A stretch of DNA of 64,000 bases from an uncultured Oscillospiraceae bacterium (GTDB taxonomy: Bacteria; Bacillota; Clostridia; Oscillospirales; Acutalibacteraceae): NCBI GenBank assembly GCA_900541975.1, contig UQLR01000009.1, positions 29,979 to 93,978 on the forward strand. Direction: 5' to 3'. Within the stretch, counting starts at the first letter, position 1. Every line of letters begins with the position of its first letter. Below, piece by piece: positions 6,776 through 16,238 of the stretch. The position numbers and the translations under genes were made by a program. The notes beneath the pieces were generated by a model, which saw nothing but the letters and a program-made list of their open reading frames with translations, was not told where the DNA came from and made no database searches.

Positions 6776-9133
6776 ATGAACAAACATGAAAAGGCTTTGG
6801 AGCTTGATAAAATACTGGACAGGTTATCACAGGAAACAACCTGCCCTGACGCACGCGATCTGGCGTTGCGTTTGGAGCCTGTGCATAACGCCGCGCAGGC
6901 GCGGCGTTTGCTGGAGGAAACGGCGGATGCGCATATGCTTGCAGGACGTTTTGGGGCGCCGTCATTTTACGGTATGGAAAATGTCACAAATGCGTTGAAA
7001 AGAGGGCAGGCGGGCGGTATTTTGACAATGAAGGAACTGCTTTTGATAGCACAGTGTCTTCGTGTAATTCGTTCAGTTGCCCAGTGGAGACAAAAGTCGC
7101 AGGCAATAAAAACGGCGCTGGATCTTCGTTTTGAAGGACTTATCCCCAATAAATATATGGAGGATAAAATTACCGGTGCGATTTTATCGGAAGATGAAAT
7201 GGCGGACCAGGCTTCGCACACGCTTGCGGAAATCCGAAAAAAAATAGCTGCAACGTCTGCAAAAGCAAGGGAAGCGCTTGAAAAAATGGTGCGCTCCGCT
7301 GCCTATCAGAAGTATTTGCAGGAAGCAATTATTACGATGCGCGACGGCAGATTTGTTGTGCCTGTCAAGGCGGAATGCAAGGGGAATATCAGCGGCCTGG
7401 TACACGATACTTCCGCCAGCGGCGCAACGCTTTTTATTGAGCCTATGAGCGTGGTAGAAGCCAATAATGAGATAAAAGTACTCAAGGCAAAGGAAGAGCA
7501 GGAAATAGAACGGATTTTATTTGCGCTTTCTGCAGAAGCAGGTTCGTTTGCAGATGCGATTATTGGCAGCTACGAAAACCTGGTGGAGCTAAATGTTATC
7601 TTTGCAAAAGCGCAGCTCGGCTATAAAATGAAAGCCAGTGTGCCTGTGCTTAACGAGGAGGGAATCATCCGTCTGCACAGCGCGCGCCATCCACTGATTG
7701 CTTCGGACCGGGTTGTGCCTACGGATATAGAGCTGGGCGACCGCTTTGATACGCTTGTGATTACAGGGCCAAACACAGGCGGAAAAACGGTGTCGCTGAA
7801 AACGCTGGGGCTTTTAACCCTGATGGCCATGTGCGGGCTTATGATCCCGGTGCGCGACAACAGCCAGATTTCTGTATTTCAAAATGTTTTAGTCGACATT
7901 GGCGACGAGCAGAGCATTGAGCAATCGCTTTCTACTTTTTCCGCACATATGACCAATATTACACAAATTTTAAAGCAGGCCGATGCAAACAGTTTGGTGT
8001 TAATTGATGAGCTTGGCGCGGGGACAGACCCTGTAGAGGGCGCGGCGCTGGCTATTGCCATATTGGAGCGTTTGCACGCGATAGGTGCGAAAACAGCCTC
8101 TACCACCCATTATGCAGAGCTTAAAGCATATGCACTGCAGACTAAACGTGTAGAGAACGGCTGCTGCGAATTTGACGTTGCGACTTTGCGACCAACCTAT
8201 AAGCTTTTAATTGGCGTGGCGGGCAAGTCGAATGCCTTTGCCATATCAGAACGCCTGGGACTGGAACAGGCGGTGGTGGAAAGGGCGCGCACGCTTGTTT
8301 CAAGGGAAAACAGAGCGTTTGAGGACGTTATGCAGACCTTGGAAAGCAAAAGACAGGAACTGGAAAAGCACTTAAAACAGGCGCAGCAGGCCGTCTTACA
8401 GGCGCAGGCAGACAGACAGGCTGCAAAAAAAGAGCTGGACGGCGTAAAACAGCAGACCGAGAAGGAAATAAAAAGGGCAAAGGAAGAGGCGCAGCGCATC
8501 AGCACACAGACAAAAGCGCAAGCCTATGCGATTTTGGACCACCTGGAAGAAGTACAGAAAAAGAAGGAGAGTCTTTCAGCAGAAGACAGAACGCGTTTAA
8601 AGGCCAAAATAAAGTCTATGGAGGACAGTGCAGACCCCATAAAAGAAAAGGAAAACGATGGATATAAGCTGCCAAGAAAACTTAAACCAGGGGACAGCGT
8701 ATTGATTTTTGATATTGACAAGGAGGGCGTGGTATTAAAGGAAGAGGATGCTGCCGGGCAGGTGCTTGTACAGGCGGGAATTATTAAAACAAAGGTTCCG
8801 GTCGCTAACCTGCGGCTGCTGGATCAAAAACCAAAGCAACAGGTTGTGCGCTCTGTATCAAGAAACGTCAGGGGAAGGTCGGATATACGGCCTGTAACGG
8901 AAGTAGACCTGCGGGGAATGACCGCAATAGAAGCTGTTATGGAGCTGGACAGCGCAATTGACGCTGCCGTGCTTTCCGGTTTAGGGCGGCTTACGGTGAT
9001 TCATGGCAAGGGAACAGGCGTTTTACGCCGTGAGGTGCACACGTTTTTAAAGGGACATAAGGCCGTTTGTTCGTTTCGTCTGGGCGTCTATGGAGAGGGT
9101 GAAACGGGTGTGACTATTGTGGAACTGAAATAA
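6776..9133 (+). CDS. mutS2: endonuclease MutS2
   Basis: 785 aa, the family's normal length. The MutS-type ATPase has Walker A GPNTGGKT at about 331-338 and Walker B LVLIDELGAGTDP at about 408-420. A long coiled coil (about 510-620) follows, then a KOW-like segment and a C-terminal Smr nuclease domain with VDLRGM at about 710 and HGKGTGVLR near 743. MutS2 suppresses recombination and resolves collided ribosomes. The ribosome site is GGAG, about nine bases before the ATG. Confidence 0.96.
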   Translation: MNKHEKALELDKILDRLSQETTCPDARDLALRLEPVHNAAQARRLLEETADAHMLAGRFGAPSFYGMENVTNALKRGQAGGILTMKELLLIAQCLRVIRSVAQWRQKSQAIKTALDLRFEGLIPNKYMEDKITGAILSEDEMADQASHTLAEIRKKIAATSAKAREALEKMVRSAAYQKYLQEAIITMRDGRFVVPVKAECKGNISGLVHDTSASGATLFIEPMSVVEANNEIKVLKAKEEQEIERILFALSAEAGSFADAIIGSYENLVELNVIFAKAQLGYKMKASVPVLNEEGIIRLHSARHPLIASDRVVPTDIELGDRFDTLVITGPNTGGKTVSLKTLGLLTLMAMCGLMIPVRDNSQISVFQNVLVDIGDEQSIEQSLSTFSAHMTNITQILKQADANSLVLIDELGAGTDPVEGAALAIAILERLHAIGAKTASTTHYAELKAYALQTKRVENGCCEFDVATLRPTYKLLIGVAGKSNAFAISERLGLEQAVVERARTLVSRENRAFEDVMQTLESKRQELEKHLKQAQQAVLQAQADRQAAKKELDGVKQQTEKEIKRAKEEAQRISTQTKAQAYAILDHLEEVQKKKESLSAEDRTRLKAKIKSMEDSADPIKEKENDGYKLPRKLKPGDSVLIFDIDKEGVVLKEEDAAGQVLVQAGIIKTKVPVANLRLLDQKPKQQVVRSVSRNVRGRSDIRPVTEVDLRGMTAIEAVMELDSAIDAAVLSGLGRLTVIHGKGTGVLRREVHTFLKGHKAVCSFRLGVYGEGETGVTIVELK

Positions 9134-9144
9134 GGAGGAAAACT

Positions 9145-9912
9145 ATGCCGGAAAGGGATCAACGCAAGCGGCAACCGGCGTTTGCAGATCAATATGGAGA
9201 TTCTTATGGGGAATTGCAAAATAGCGAGAAAAAACGCAGACATTTTGGAAGGAATATACTGATTACGCTAGGCGTTTTGATTGTTTTGCTGGCTGTTTCG
9301 TTCGTTGTAGTGGTTTGTTTGGCACTGCAGACGGAGGATCTGGAAAAATTTGATACGCCGCCGGATGACGGGCTGGTCTACACGTTGGCGCAGTCATTTA
9401 TTTTTGGACAAAGGCAGGAAATTACGGATGAGCAGATCAACGCGTTTTTCGCCTGTCTTTTTGATCAGAAGCAGGAATCTGTGCCAGAGGGTTTGCAAAT
9501 TTCGGCAGATGCGCTTGCTGTCTATTTTCACGATACGCAGCCAAGTGAAATTTATGTAAAACTGTTGTGTGGAAAGCAGGTGGTTGTACTTTCCGCGCTT
9601 GCAGATATATGGCTGGACACGGAGCAAAAGCAATTGATTGTGGACATAAAAGAAACCAGGATTGGCGCACTTGCGGTCGCGCCGGACTGGGTAATCCCGT
9701 TTTTGTTTGCGCATGAGGCGGTTACACCTGTTTCTGACCAAATTTCCTGCAGCGGCAATTTGGTATACGTGCCGTCTTACTGGACGGTGCAGGCGCTTTC
9801 AAACGAGGTGACATTTGAAGTGAAAGAATTTATTCCACAGCAGGCGCACGTGCAAATTCTTACTTCCAGCGCCGCAGATGTAATTGGGGGATTTTTTGAA
9901 GGGCTTTTTTAA
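9145..9912 (+). CDS. membrane-anchored protein of unknown function (possibly YpmS/DUF2140-like)
   Basis: 255 aa. A charged cytosolic N-terminus (about 1-35) is followed by one membrane helix (about 37-60), then a beta-rich extracytoplasmic domain of about 190 residues. The order of a segment ITDEQINAFF and several beta strands resembles the YpmS/DUF2140 layout, but I see no decisive motif. It is 11 bases after mutS2 with an AGGAGG ribosome site, so it is co-transcribed with mutS2. A terminator follows at 10009. The function is not recognised. Confidence 0.7.
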   Translation: MPERDQRKRQPAFADQYGDSYGELQNSEKKRRHFGRNILITLGVLIVLLAVSFVVVVCLALQTEDLEKFDTPPDDGLVYTLAQSFIFGQRQEITDEQINAFFACLFDQKQESVPEGLQISADALAVYFHDTQPSEIYVKLLCGKQVVVLSALADIWLDTEQKQLIVDIKETRIGALAVAPDWVIPFLFAHEAVTPVSDQISCSGNLVYVPSYWTVQALSNEVTFEVKEFIPQQAHVQILTSSAADVIGGFFEGLF

Positions 9913-10008
9913 AAGCAGAAAGACTTGCATAAAAACGGATAAACGGCGGTTGTGCAGAAAAGCTTAAAAACGTGAGCAGAAAAAGCGCTGTTAATATATC
10001 AGATGGAG

Positions 10009-10036
10009 AGCAGAGCGCTAATGCGCTCTGCTTTTT
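10009..10036 (+). terminator. intrinsic terminator ending the era/mutS2 transcript
   Basis: Perfect 10-bp stem AGCAGAGCGC/GCGCTCTGCT (10009-10018 with 10023-10032), loop TAAT, followed by TTTTT. Confidence 0.85.
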
Positions 10037-10063
10037 GCAAAAGCAAGCAGAATATGATACAAT
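10035..10063 (+). promoter_or_regulatory. predicted promoter for rimM-trmD
   Basis: TTGCAA (10035-10040), 17-base spacer, TACAAT (10058-10063). It starts in the T run of the preceding terminator and lies 38 bases before the rimM start. Confidence 0.6.
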
Positions 10064-10101
10064 CAACGTCAGATATAATAAAAGAAGAAAAGGAGAGCGG
10101 C

Positions 10102-10614
10102 ATGCGCAAAAGGTATTTGGAAATAGGTAAAATTGTTGGAACACACGGGCTAAGGGGCGAAATGCGGGTGGAACCCTGGTGCGATACGCCGGCTTTCTTT
10201 TGCAGGTTTCAAACACTGTATTTGCAAGAGGGGGAAAAAAAGCTGTCTGTTTGTTCCCGCGTACATAAGCGGCTGGCCATTATGAAGGCGGAAGGCATAG
10301 ACACGATAGAACAAGCAGACCTTATGCGGGGAAAAGTTTTGTATATGGACAGAAACGATGTTGCATTGGAAGAAGATGTGTACTTTATACAGGACATTAT
10401 TGGGCTTCGAGTGCTTGATATTGACAGCAACAAAGAATATGGGATTATAACGGATGTATTTAAAACCGGAGCAAATGATGTGTACCGGGTAATGGACAGT
10501 GAAAAAAAAGAGTTCCTTTTGCCGGTAATTGATGAAATTATCAAAAAAACAGATATTGAAGACGGTGTTGTGCTGATAAAACCAATGAAAGGACTTTTTG
10601 AAGATGCGGATTGA
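10102..10614 (+). CDS. rimM: ribosome maturation factor RimM
   Basis: 170 aa. It begins [19 protein letters not shown], the RimM signature, followed by a PRC-barrel C-terminal domain ([20 protein letters not shown] onward). RimM helps assemble the 30S head domain with S19. ATG 10102 has the AGGAGAG ribosome site; an upstream in-frame ATG at 10003 lies before the terminator and promoter and is rejected. It overlaps trmD. The usual upstream partners ffh, rpsP and the KH-domain gene are not here. Confidence 0.95.
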   Translation: MRKRYLEIGKIVGTHGLRGEMRVEPWCDTPAFFCRFQTLYLQEGEKKLSVCSRVHKRLAIMKAEGIDTIEQADLMRGKVLYMDRNDVALEEDVYFIQDIIGLRVLDIDSNKEYGIITDVFKTGANDVYRVMDSEKKEFLLPVIDEIIKKTDIEDGVVLIKPMKGLFEDAD

Positions 10615-11344
10615 CCTGATTACGCTGTTCCCCGAAATGTGTGAGGCGGTTATGGCGGAAAGCATTATTGGACGGGCAAGACAGCGGGGCGCACTTGAAA
10701 TTGTGTGCCACCAGCTGCGAGATTTTGCCTTTAACAAACACAACCGCGTGGACGATGCACCATATGGCGGTGGGATGGGTATGCTGTTAATGGCGCAGCC
10801 TGTTGCGCTTTGCTTTGAGAATATTTGCGAAATTCTTGGAAAAAAGCCGCATTTTATCTATATGTCGCCGCAAGGAAAAGTTCTTACACAGCAAAGAATA
10901 AAGGAGCTGTCGCGGTATGATACTATCTGTATACTTTGCGGCCATTATGAGGGGGTCGATCAGCGTGTGATCGATGCATATGTAGATGAACAGATATCCA
11001 TAGGCGATTATGTTCTTACCGGCGGCGAACTTCCGGCGCTGATTCTTGCAGACGCTGTAAGCCGAATGGTCCCCGGCGTTTTATCAGACGATCTTTGCTT
11101 TGAAGAGGAAAGCCATTTTGGCGGGTTGTTGGAATATCCACAATATACGCGCCCGGCGGTTTGGCGTGAACGGGAAACGCCGCAGGTGCTGCTTTCCGGT
11201 CATCATGCAAATATTGAAAGATGGAGGAGGCAGCAGTCTTTGCTGCGTACCAGGCAACTTCGCCCCGATCTGCTTGCACAGGCGCAGCTGTCGTTGGAGG
11301 ATAGGCATTTTTTAGATGAAACAGCGGGGGAAATTGACGAATAA
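10604..11344 (+). CDS. trmD: tRNA (guanine-37 N1)-methyltransferase TrmD
   Basis: 246 aa. [12 protein letters not shown] start, [21 protein letters not shown] and [13 protein letters not shown] (trefoil-knot SAM site) are all present. It makes m1G37 in tRNA and prevents frameshifting. The ATG at 10604 overlaps the end of rimM by 11 bases. The TTG at 10598 is too close to the AAAGGA ribosome site and not needed for the conserved N-terminus. Confidence 0.96.
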   Translation: MRIDLITLFPEMCEAVMAESIIGRARQRGALEIVCHQLRDFAFNKHNRVDDAPYGGGMGMLLMAQPVALCFENICEILGKKPHFIYMSPQGKVLTQQRIKELSRYDTICILCGHYEGVDQRVIDAYVDEQISIGDYVLTGGELPALILADAVSRMVPGVLSDDLCFEEESHFGGLLEYPQYTRPAVWRERETPQVLLSGHHANIERWRRQQSLLRTRQLRPDLLAQAQLSLEDRHFLDETAGEIDE

Positions 11345-11472
11345 ATTTTTTATAGAAATAAATACTGTATGTCTGAAACAAAAATCGCAATACTTTTTGG
11401 CAAAGTTGTACAAGAAAGCGCGGAGGTGTTCGTCGGCAAATCGTTCATCAATCCGAAAATAGAAAAATAATG

Positions 11473-11500
11473 TTGACGGTGGTTTTCTTTGTGCTATAAT
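11473..11500 (+). promoter_or_regulatory. predicted promoter for ptsH
   Basis: TTGACG (11473-11478), 16-base spacer, TATAAT (11495-11500), giving a leader of about 100 bases before the HPr start. Confidence 0.65.
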
Positions 11501-11608
11501 ACTAATTATTCATAAGAGGAAGTTTTTGTTTGGGAAACGCTTTTGGCATTACATGCAAATAGGTTTATAGTTTAAATGAAATTTATGTATGTAGGAGAGG
11601 GTTCAATT

Positions 11609-11872
11609 ATGTTTGTAAAAGATGTAGAAGTTCAAAATCAGGTAGGTCTTCACGCGCGCCCGGCAACTTTCTTTATTCAGAAAGCCAACGAGTATAAATC
11701 TTCCATTTGGGTTGAAAAGGAAGAAAGAAGAGTAAACGCAAAGAGCCTTCTGGGCGTTCTTTCGCTTGGTATTGTTGGGGGGACTTCCATCCGGATTATT
11801 GCGGACGGCGCGGATGAACAGGGTGCTGTAAACGATCTGGTAAAGCTTGTTGAGTCAGGGTTTGCAGAATAA
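11609..11872 (+). CDS. ptsH: HPr phosphocarrier protein
   Basis: 87 aa. GLHARPA places the phospho-accepting His at residue 15. The AKSLLGVLSLG segment has Ser46, the target of HPr kinase in Gram-positive bacteria. It can therefore act both in PTS phosphotransfer and as a CcpA co-regulator, unlike Crh which lacks His15. It is a single gene with its own promoter and terminator; ptsI is not adjacent. ATG 11609 is preceded by AGGAGAGG. Confidence 0.92.
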   Translation: MFVKDVEVQNQVGLHARPATFFIQKANEYKSSIWVEKEERRVNAKSLLGVLSLGIVGGTSIRIIADGADEQGAVNDLVKLVESGFAE

Positions 11873-11896
11873 TTGGAAAACAGGCGAAAAGTTTGT

Positions 11897-11924
11897 GGGC
11901 GGAGCTGTACTCCGCCCGTTTTTT
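11897..11924 (+). terminator. intrinsic terminator of ptsH
   Basis: Stem GGGCGGAG/CTCCGCCC (11897-11904 with 11910-11917), loop CTGTA, T run 11919-11924. Confidence 0.9.
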
Positions 11925-11967
11925 GTTATGATAAAAATGTTATGAAGAAAAGGGCTGGTGAAACGGC

Positions 11968-13794
11968 ATGAATCAAAATTTGGAGAGCTTGCGAAAAAAA
12001 TCCATGCGCCTGCCGCTTTTGCCAGGCGTATACATGATGCGCGACAAAAGTGGAAAGATAATTTATATCGGTAAGGCCAAGGCGTTAAAAAACCGGGTGA
12101 GTTCCTACTTTGGGTCCCAGAAAAATCACCAGGAAAAAGTCAGGCGGATGGTGGCGCAGGTACAGGATTTTGACTATATTATAACGGACAGTGAATTTGA
12201 AGCGCTGATTTTGGAGTGCAGTCTGATTAAGCAGTACACGCCCAAATATAATATTTTACTGAAGGACGACAAGGGATATAGTTATATTAAAATTACAAAG
12301 GAAGAATGGCCGAGAATATCGGAGTCCAAACAGGCGTCTGACAAGAATGCTGAATATATCGGTCCATATAGCAGCGGCTATTATGTAAAGAATGCAGTGG
12401 ACGAGGCAAGAAAGATTTTTAAACTTCCAGACTGTACCAGAAAATTTCCGCAAGAGTTTGGAAAGGGAAGGCCCTGTTTGAATTATCATATTAAGCAGTG
12501 CTGCGCTCTGTGCACGGGAAAAGTGTCCAATAAAGAGTATAATGAATATGTTGCGGAGGCCGTGGAGTTTCTTAAAGGAGGGAACAGCCTTTCCATCCGG
12601 GATCTGACAGAAAAAATGAATTCTGCGGCAGAAAATATGGAATATGAACGCGCGGCAAAAATTCGTGACCGCATCGCGGCGGTAAAGCGAATGAAGGAAA
12701 AGCAAAAGGTTGTTGCTACAAAGGTACGCGACCAGGATGTTATTGCACTTGTGCGCAACGGAACCACCGGTTGTTTTGAGGTTTTCCGGTTTAAGGACCG
12801 AAAGCTTTTTGACCGGGAGCATTTTATTATTTCGGATATTGGCGACCCGGTGCAGGCGCGCGCGGAATTTATTGTACAGTACTATTCTATCCGAGAATGG
12901 GTTCCCGGGCAGATTACGCTTGACGGAGGCTGCGACGATGGAGAAACGCTGGAGCAGTGGCTTTCACAAAAGGCCGGACGCCGTGTGCGGATTGTGGTAC
13001 CGCAAAAGGGCGAACAAATGCAGCTTGTGACCATGTGCAAAAATAACGCGGCGGAACGAATTGGGCAGATGAAGGGAAGCAGTGGGCGAGAAGCTTCTGC
13101 GCTGGACGAGCTTGCTTCTGTTTTAGGTCTTTCCAGTGTGCCTTCTTATATTGAGGCTTACGACATATCCAACCTTGCAGGAAATGAAAATGTTGCAGGA
13201 ATGATTGTATTTGAGAACGGACGTCCGCTGAAAAGCGCTTATAAGAAATTTAAAATTCAGGAAATTGCAGGGCAGGACGACTATGGTTCCATGTGTGAAG
13301 TCATTCGCCGCCGGTTTGAGGAATATAAGAAGGCGGAAAAAAACGGAGAAGGCTTTGGAAGGCTGCCCGACCTGATTTTGCTTGACGGGGGGAAAGGGCA
13401 TGTTTCAGCGGTTGAACCCGTTTTGCGTAAACTGGGGATACAGGTGCCGCTGTATGGTATGGTAAAAGATGACAAGCACCGGACCCGTGCAATTACAGGC
13501 GACGGCGGAGAGATTGCAATTCAGTCCAACAGACGGGCGTTTTCACTTGTTTCTGCTATTCAGGAAGAGGTGCACCGGTTTGCAATCGGTTATCACAGGC
13601 AAAAGCGCAGCAAAAATACGTTTAAAAGTTCGCTTACGGAAATTGAAACGATTGGGCCTGCGCGTGCAAAGGCGTTGCTGCGCCATTTTGGTACGATTAA
13701 AAATATTGAGCTGGCAGATCTGCAGGAGTTGCTTGCGGCACCTTCCATGAATAAGGCTTCGGCGCAGGCGGTGTACAACCATTTTCACGGTTGA
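11968..13794 (+). CDS. uvrC: excinuclease ABC subunit C
   Basis: 608 aa, full length. GIY-YIG nuclease at the N-terminus (PGVYMMRDKSGKIIYIGKAK), the Cys-rich CLNYHIKQCCALCTG segment, a UVR motif (about 200-235), the RNase H-like endonuclease (IEAYDISN, LILLDGGKGH, DDKHRTRA) and the C-terminal HhH domain are all present. UvrC makes both incisions in nucleotide excision repair. It starts 44 bases after the ptsH terminator. Confidence 0.96.
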   Translation: MNQNLESLRKKSMRLPLLPGVYMMRDKSGKIIYIGKAKALKNRVSSYFGSQKNHQEKVRRMVAQVQDFDYIITDSEFEALILECSLIKQYTPKYNILLKDDKGYSYIKITKEEWPRISESKQASDKNAEYIGPYSSGYYVKNAVDEARKIFKLPDCTRKFPQEFGKGRPCLNYHIKQCCALCTGKVSNKEYNEYVAEAVEFLKGGNSLSIRDLTEKMNSAAENMEYERAAKIRDRIAAVKRMKEKQKVVATKVRDQDVIALVRNGTTGCFEVFRFKDRKLFDREHFIISDIGDPVQARAEFIVQYYSIREWVPGQITLDGGCDDGETLEQWLSQKAGRRVRIVVPQKGEQMQLVTMCKNNAAERIGQMKGSSGREASALDELASVLGLSSVPSYIEAYDISNLAGNENVAGMIVFENGRPLKSAYKKFKIQEIAGQDDYGSMCEVIRRRFEEYKKAEKNGEGFGRLPDLILLDGGKGHVSAVEPVLRKLGIQVPLYGMVKDDKHRTRAITGDGGEIAIQSNRRAFSLVSAIQEEVHRFAIGYHRQKRSKNTFKSSLTEIETIGPARAKALLRHFGTIKNIELADLQELLAAPSMNKASAQAVYNHFHG

Positions 13795-13905
13795 CACATA
13801 AAGTAAGGTACGGTACTATGAAATAAATGAGTACGAAAGTACCGTTCAGTAAAAGAAGACATGTTCGGATTTGCTATGTACGATAAAGCGGAAGGATAAA
13901 GATTT

Positions 13906-14454
13906 ATGAGAGTCATTACCGGAAATGCGAGAGGAAGAAAACTGCTGACGCTGGCAGGGGAAGAGGTACGGCCAACGCCGGAGCGCGTGAAAGAGGCGGT
14001 TTTCAGCATTATACAGTTCCAGATAGAGGGCAGAAGCTTTCTGGACCTTTTTGCTGGGTCCGGGCAAATGGGGATAGAGGCTCTTAGCCGCGGCGCCAGA
14101 AAAAGCGTTTTTGTGGATGCAAAGCGTGAAAGCGTGGAAACGGTGAAGAAAAATCTGGAAAATACAGGCCTTAAAAAAGATGCAGAGGTGGTACTGGCTG
14201 ATGCATTAGCCTATTTGCGGCGATGCCGCGATACCTTTGACCTGGCTTTTTTGGACCCACCGTATTACAGCGGGTTGCTGCAGGAAACGTTACCAATGGT
14301 TGCCGAAATAATGAATCGGGGCGGTTTGATTATATGTGAAAGTCCACAAAATGAAGATTTATCACAGAAAATTGGTGATTTTGTGCTTGACAGAAGCTAT
14401 CGCTATGGTAAAATAAAAATTAACATATATTGTCATAAGGATGTGGTCAGATGA
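13906..14454 (+). CDS. rsmD: 16S rRNA (guanine-966 N2)-methyltransferase RsmD
   Basis: 182 aa. RVITGNARGRKLLT start, PTPERVKEAVFS, SAM motif FLDLFAGSGQMGIEA and catalytic LDPPY are all present. It methylates G966 of 16S rRNA. It is paired with coaD, with which it shares a four-base ATGA overlap; this pairing is conserved widely in bacteria. A 110-base gap separates it from uvrC. Confidence 0.94.
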   Translation: MRVITGNARGRKLLTLAGEEVRPTPERVKEAVFSIIQFQIEGRSFLDLFAGSGQMGIEALSRGARKSVFVDAKRESVETVKKNLENTGLKKDAEVVLADALAYLRRCRDTFDLAFLDPPYYSGLLQETLPMVAEIMNRGGLIICESPQNEDLSQKIGDFVLDRSYRYGKIKINIYCHKDVVR

Positions 14455-14936
14455 AAAGGACTGTAATCTGCCCAGGCAGCTTTGACCCAGTGACTTTGGG
14501 CCATGTGGATATTATCGGCAGAGCTGCAAAAATGTTTGACCATGTGATTGTGGCGGTGCTGACAAATCTTGCAAAACAGCCCAGTTTTGCGATTGAAGAA
14601 CGGATGTATCTTCTGAAGAAAGCGACAAAGGGTATAGAAAATATAGAAGTTGTGAGCTTTGACGGCCTTTTGGCGGAATATGCAAAGCAAAGAGGCGCAA
14701 TTGCCGTAGTGAAAGGCCTGCGCGCTGTTTCTGATTTTGAATACGAATTTCAAATGTCTCTTACCAATAAAAAATTAAACCCCAATTTGGAAACAGTTTT
14801 TTTAACTTCCAGCGCGGAAAACATGTATTTAAGTTCCAGCATTGTAAAGCAGGTTGCAAGCCTGGGGGGCGATATTACCAACTTTGTGCCGGAATGTATT
14901 CATGACGAAATCAAGGGAAGGCTCTATTCCAAATAA
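14451..14936 (+). CDS. coaD: phosphopantetheine adenylyltransferase
   Basis: 161 aa. CPGSFDPVTLGHVDII carries the HxGH-type nucleotidyltransferase motif (TLGH), and YLSSSIVKQVA matches the ISSTxVR-type motif. It makes dephospho-CoA in coenzyme A synthesis. It overlaps rsmD by four bases. Confidence 0.95.
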   Translation: MKRTVICPGSFDPVTLGHVDIIGRAAKMFDHVIVAVLTNLAKQPSFAIEERMYLLKKATKGIENIEVVSFDGLLAEYAKQRGAIAVVKGLRAVSDFEYEFQMSLTNKKLNPNLETVFLTSSAENMYLSSSIVKQVASLGGDITNFVPECIHDEIKGRLYSK

Positions 14937-15018
14937 ATATGTACTTTATGCTAACGTGTGCCAAGCTTTAGTTTTAGTTCAGTATTTTTGGGAATCAAGA
15001 GAAAGGAATGAGTGTGTA

Positions 15019-15480
15019 ATGAAGGTTGAAGATTTGATTATTGAATTGAGAGAGGTTATTGACGATGCAAAAACCCTGCCGCTTTCCGGTGGGAAATCCG
15101 TAATAGATGCGGAACATATTAAGGAAATTTTGGATGACATTGAAGAAACGCTGCCGCAAGAGGTAAGACAGGCAAAGGCAATTGTTGCAGATCGGGCACA
15201 AATTATTGCAGACGCAAAAAAAGAAGGCGAAAACATTGTGCGTTCTGCTGAGGAGCGGAAAAAGACCCTGGTCAATCAGAACGAAATTGTGCGCCAGGCA
15301 CAGCAGGAAGCAAGCGAGATTATTTCTGATGCAAAACTGAAAGCCAAGGAGATCAGAAAGGCCGCCAATGAATATGTAGAAGAGCTTATGCGTAAAACAG
15401 ACGAATTGATGACGGCGCAGGCAAACGAAATTAAGAAAACAAGGCAAAGTTTAAAAGCGAGCCAGCGTACGGGAAACTGA
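15019..15480 (+). CDS. coiled-coil protein of unknown function downstream of coaD
   Basis: 153 aa, almost entirely alpha-helical and charged. A central stretch rich in Ala/Lys/Glu (about 45-135) resembles ATP-synthase b/V-type H subunit coiled coils. Clostridial genomes often carry such a gene after coaD, commonly labelled ATPase-like, but no enzymatic motif is visible. ATG 15019 follows AAAGGA by about eleven bases. It could be a DivIVA-like structural protein; that is a guess from helix content. Confidence 0.65.
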   Translation: MKVEDLIIELREVIDDAKTLPLSGGKSVIDAEHIKEILDDIEETLPQEVRQAKAIVADRAQIIADAKKEGENIVRSAEERKKTLVNQNEIVRQAQQEASEIISDAKLKAKEIRKAANEYVEELMRKTDELMTAQANEIKKTRQSLKASQRTGN

Positions 15481-15510
15481 GAGGATCATTTTTTAATAAC
15501 AGCCCATTAA

Positions 15511-15554
15511 ACAATAAAACCGGCAAGTGGAATTCCACTTGCCGGTTTTATTGT
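15511..15554. terminator. perfect 44-bp palindrome, terminator
   Basis: Two 20-base arms (15511-15530 with 15535-15554) pair perfectly around AATT, with the GC core CCGGCAAGTGG. AT-rich outer arms and a following TTTTT act as a terminator for the plus-strand rsmD-coaD unit, and it could work in both directions. Confidence 0.85.
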
Positions 15555-15673
15555 TTTTAAGCGCAGGCAGAACTGCTGGCGGAGAAAAAGGCCGGAAAAA
15601 CGAGGGAAGGCTGAAAAACACATAAAAAATTAGAAAAAATGTGCTTTTTGGCATATCTTTTTTTAAAAACATA

Positions 15674-15702
15674 TTGCAATTTCTAAATCAATCGTCTATA
15701 AT
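15674..15702 (+). promoter_or_regulatory. predicted promoter of the dcw operon
   Basis: TTGCAA (15674-15679), 17-base spacer, TATAAT (15697-15702). Transcription would begin near 15709, immediately before the MraZ-box repeats. Confidence 0.75.
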
Positions 15703-15710
15703 TGAAACAC

Positions 15711-15750
15711 AAAGTGGCACTTTAGGCCATTTTGTGGCACACAATAGCAC
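15711..15750 (+). promoter_or_regulatory. MraZ-box-like operator: four 10-bp-spaced repeats
   Basis: Four decamers in register: AAAGTGGCAC, TTTAGGCCAT, TTTGTGGCAC and ACAATAGCAC. Units 1 and 3 carry GTGGCAC; units 2 and 4 are degenerate. MraZ is known to bind tandem GTGG-type repeats at 10-bp spacing upstream of its own gene, so autorepression at this site is expected. Confidence 0.7.
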
Positions 15751-15783
15751 TATAGTATGCATGTATGACATGGAAGTGATGTT

Positions 15784-16218
15784 ATGTTTATTGGGACTTA
15801 CCAACATAACATAGATGCGAAAGGCCGCATTATTATGCCCGCGAAGTTCCGTGAGGAGCTTGGCGAGGCTTTCTATGTCACAAAAGGGATCCATACAGGG
15901 CCGGAGGAAGGAAAAGGCTGCCTGCAGGTGCTTTCCCTTGCAAAATGGGAAGAGTTCCTGGCAAAAATTAGCGCTTTGCCGGTTTCAAAGGCGACAGGGC
16001 TGTACAGGTATTTCTGTGCGGGGGCAGATGTTTCTGAACCAAACGCACAGGGAAGAATTCTGATACCCGACCATTTACGGCAGCATGCCTGTTTGGAAAA
16101 AGAGGCCGTGATTATCGGCTGCGGCACAAGAGTGGAGATTTGGAACAGGGAAAACTGGGAAAATTATCTGGACCGTCAAGCAGGCGAGGATATTGTTGCT
16201 TTACTAGAAATGATTTAG
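15784..16218 (+). CDS. mraZ: transcriptional regulator MraZ
   Basis: 144 aa with two AbrB-like half-domains: FIGTYQHNIDAKGRIIMPAKFR (about 2-23) and SEPNAQGRILIPDHLR (about 83-98). MraZ is a ring-forming DNA-binding regulator of the division/cell-wall cluster. It is the first gene of the dcw operon, 20 bases before rsmH, and its presumed operator lies just upstream at 15711-15750. Confidence 0.95.
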   Translation: MFIGTYQHNIDAKGRIIMPAKFREELGEAFYVTKGIHTGPEEGKGCLQVLSLAKWEEFLAKISALPVSKATGLYRYFCAGADVSEPNAQGRILIPDHLRQHACLEKEAVIIGCGTRVEIWNRENWENYLDRQAGEDIVALLEMI

Positions 16219-16238
16219 CATGACGGAGGGTCCTACCG

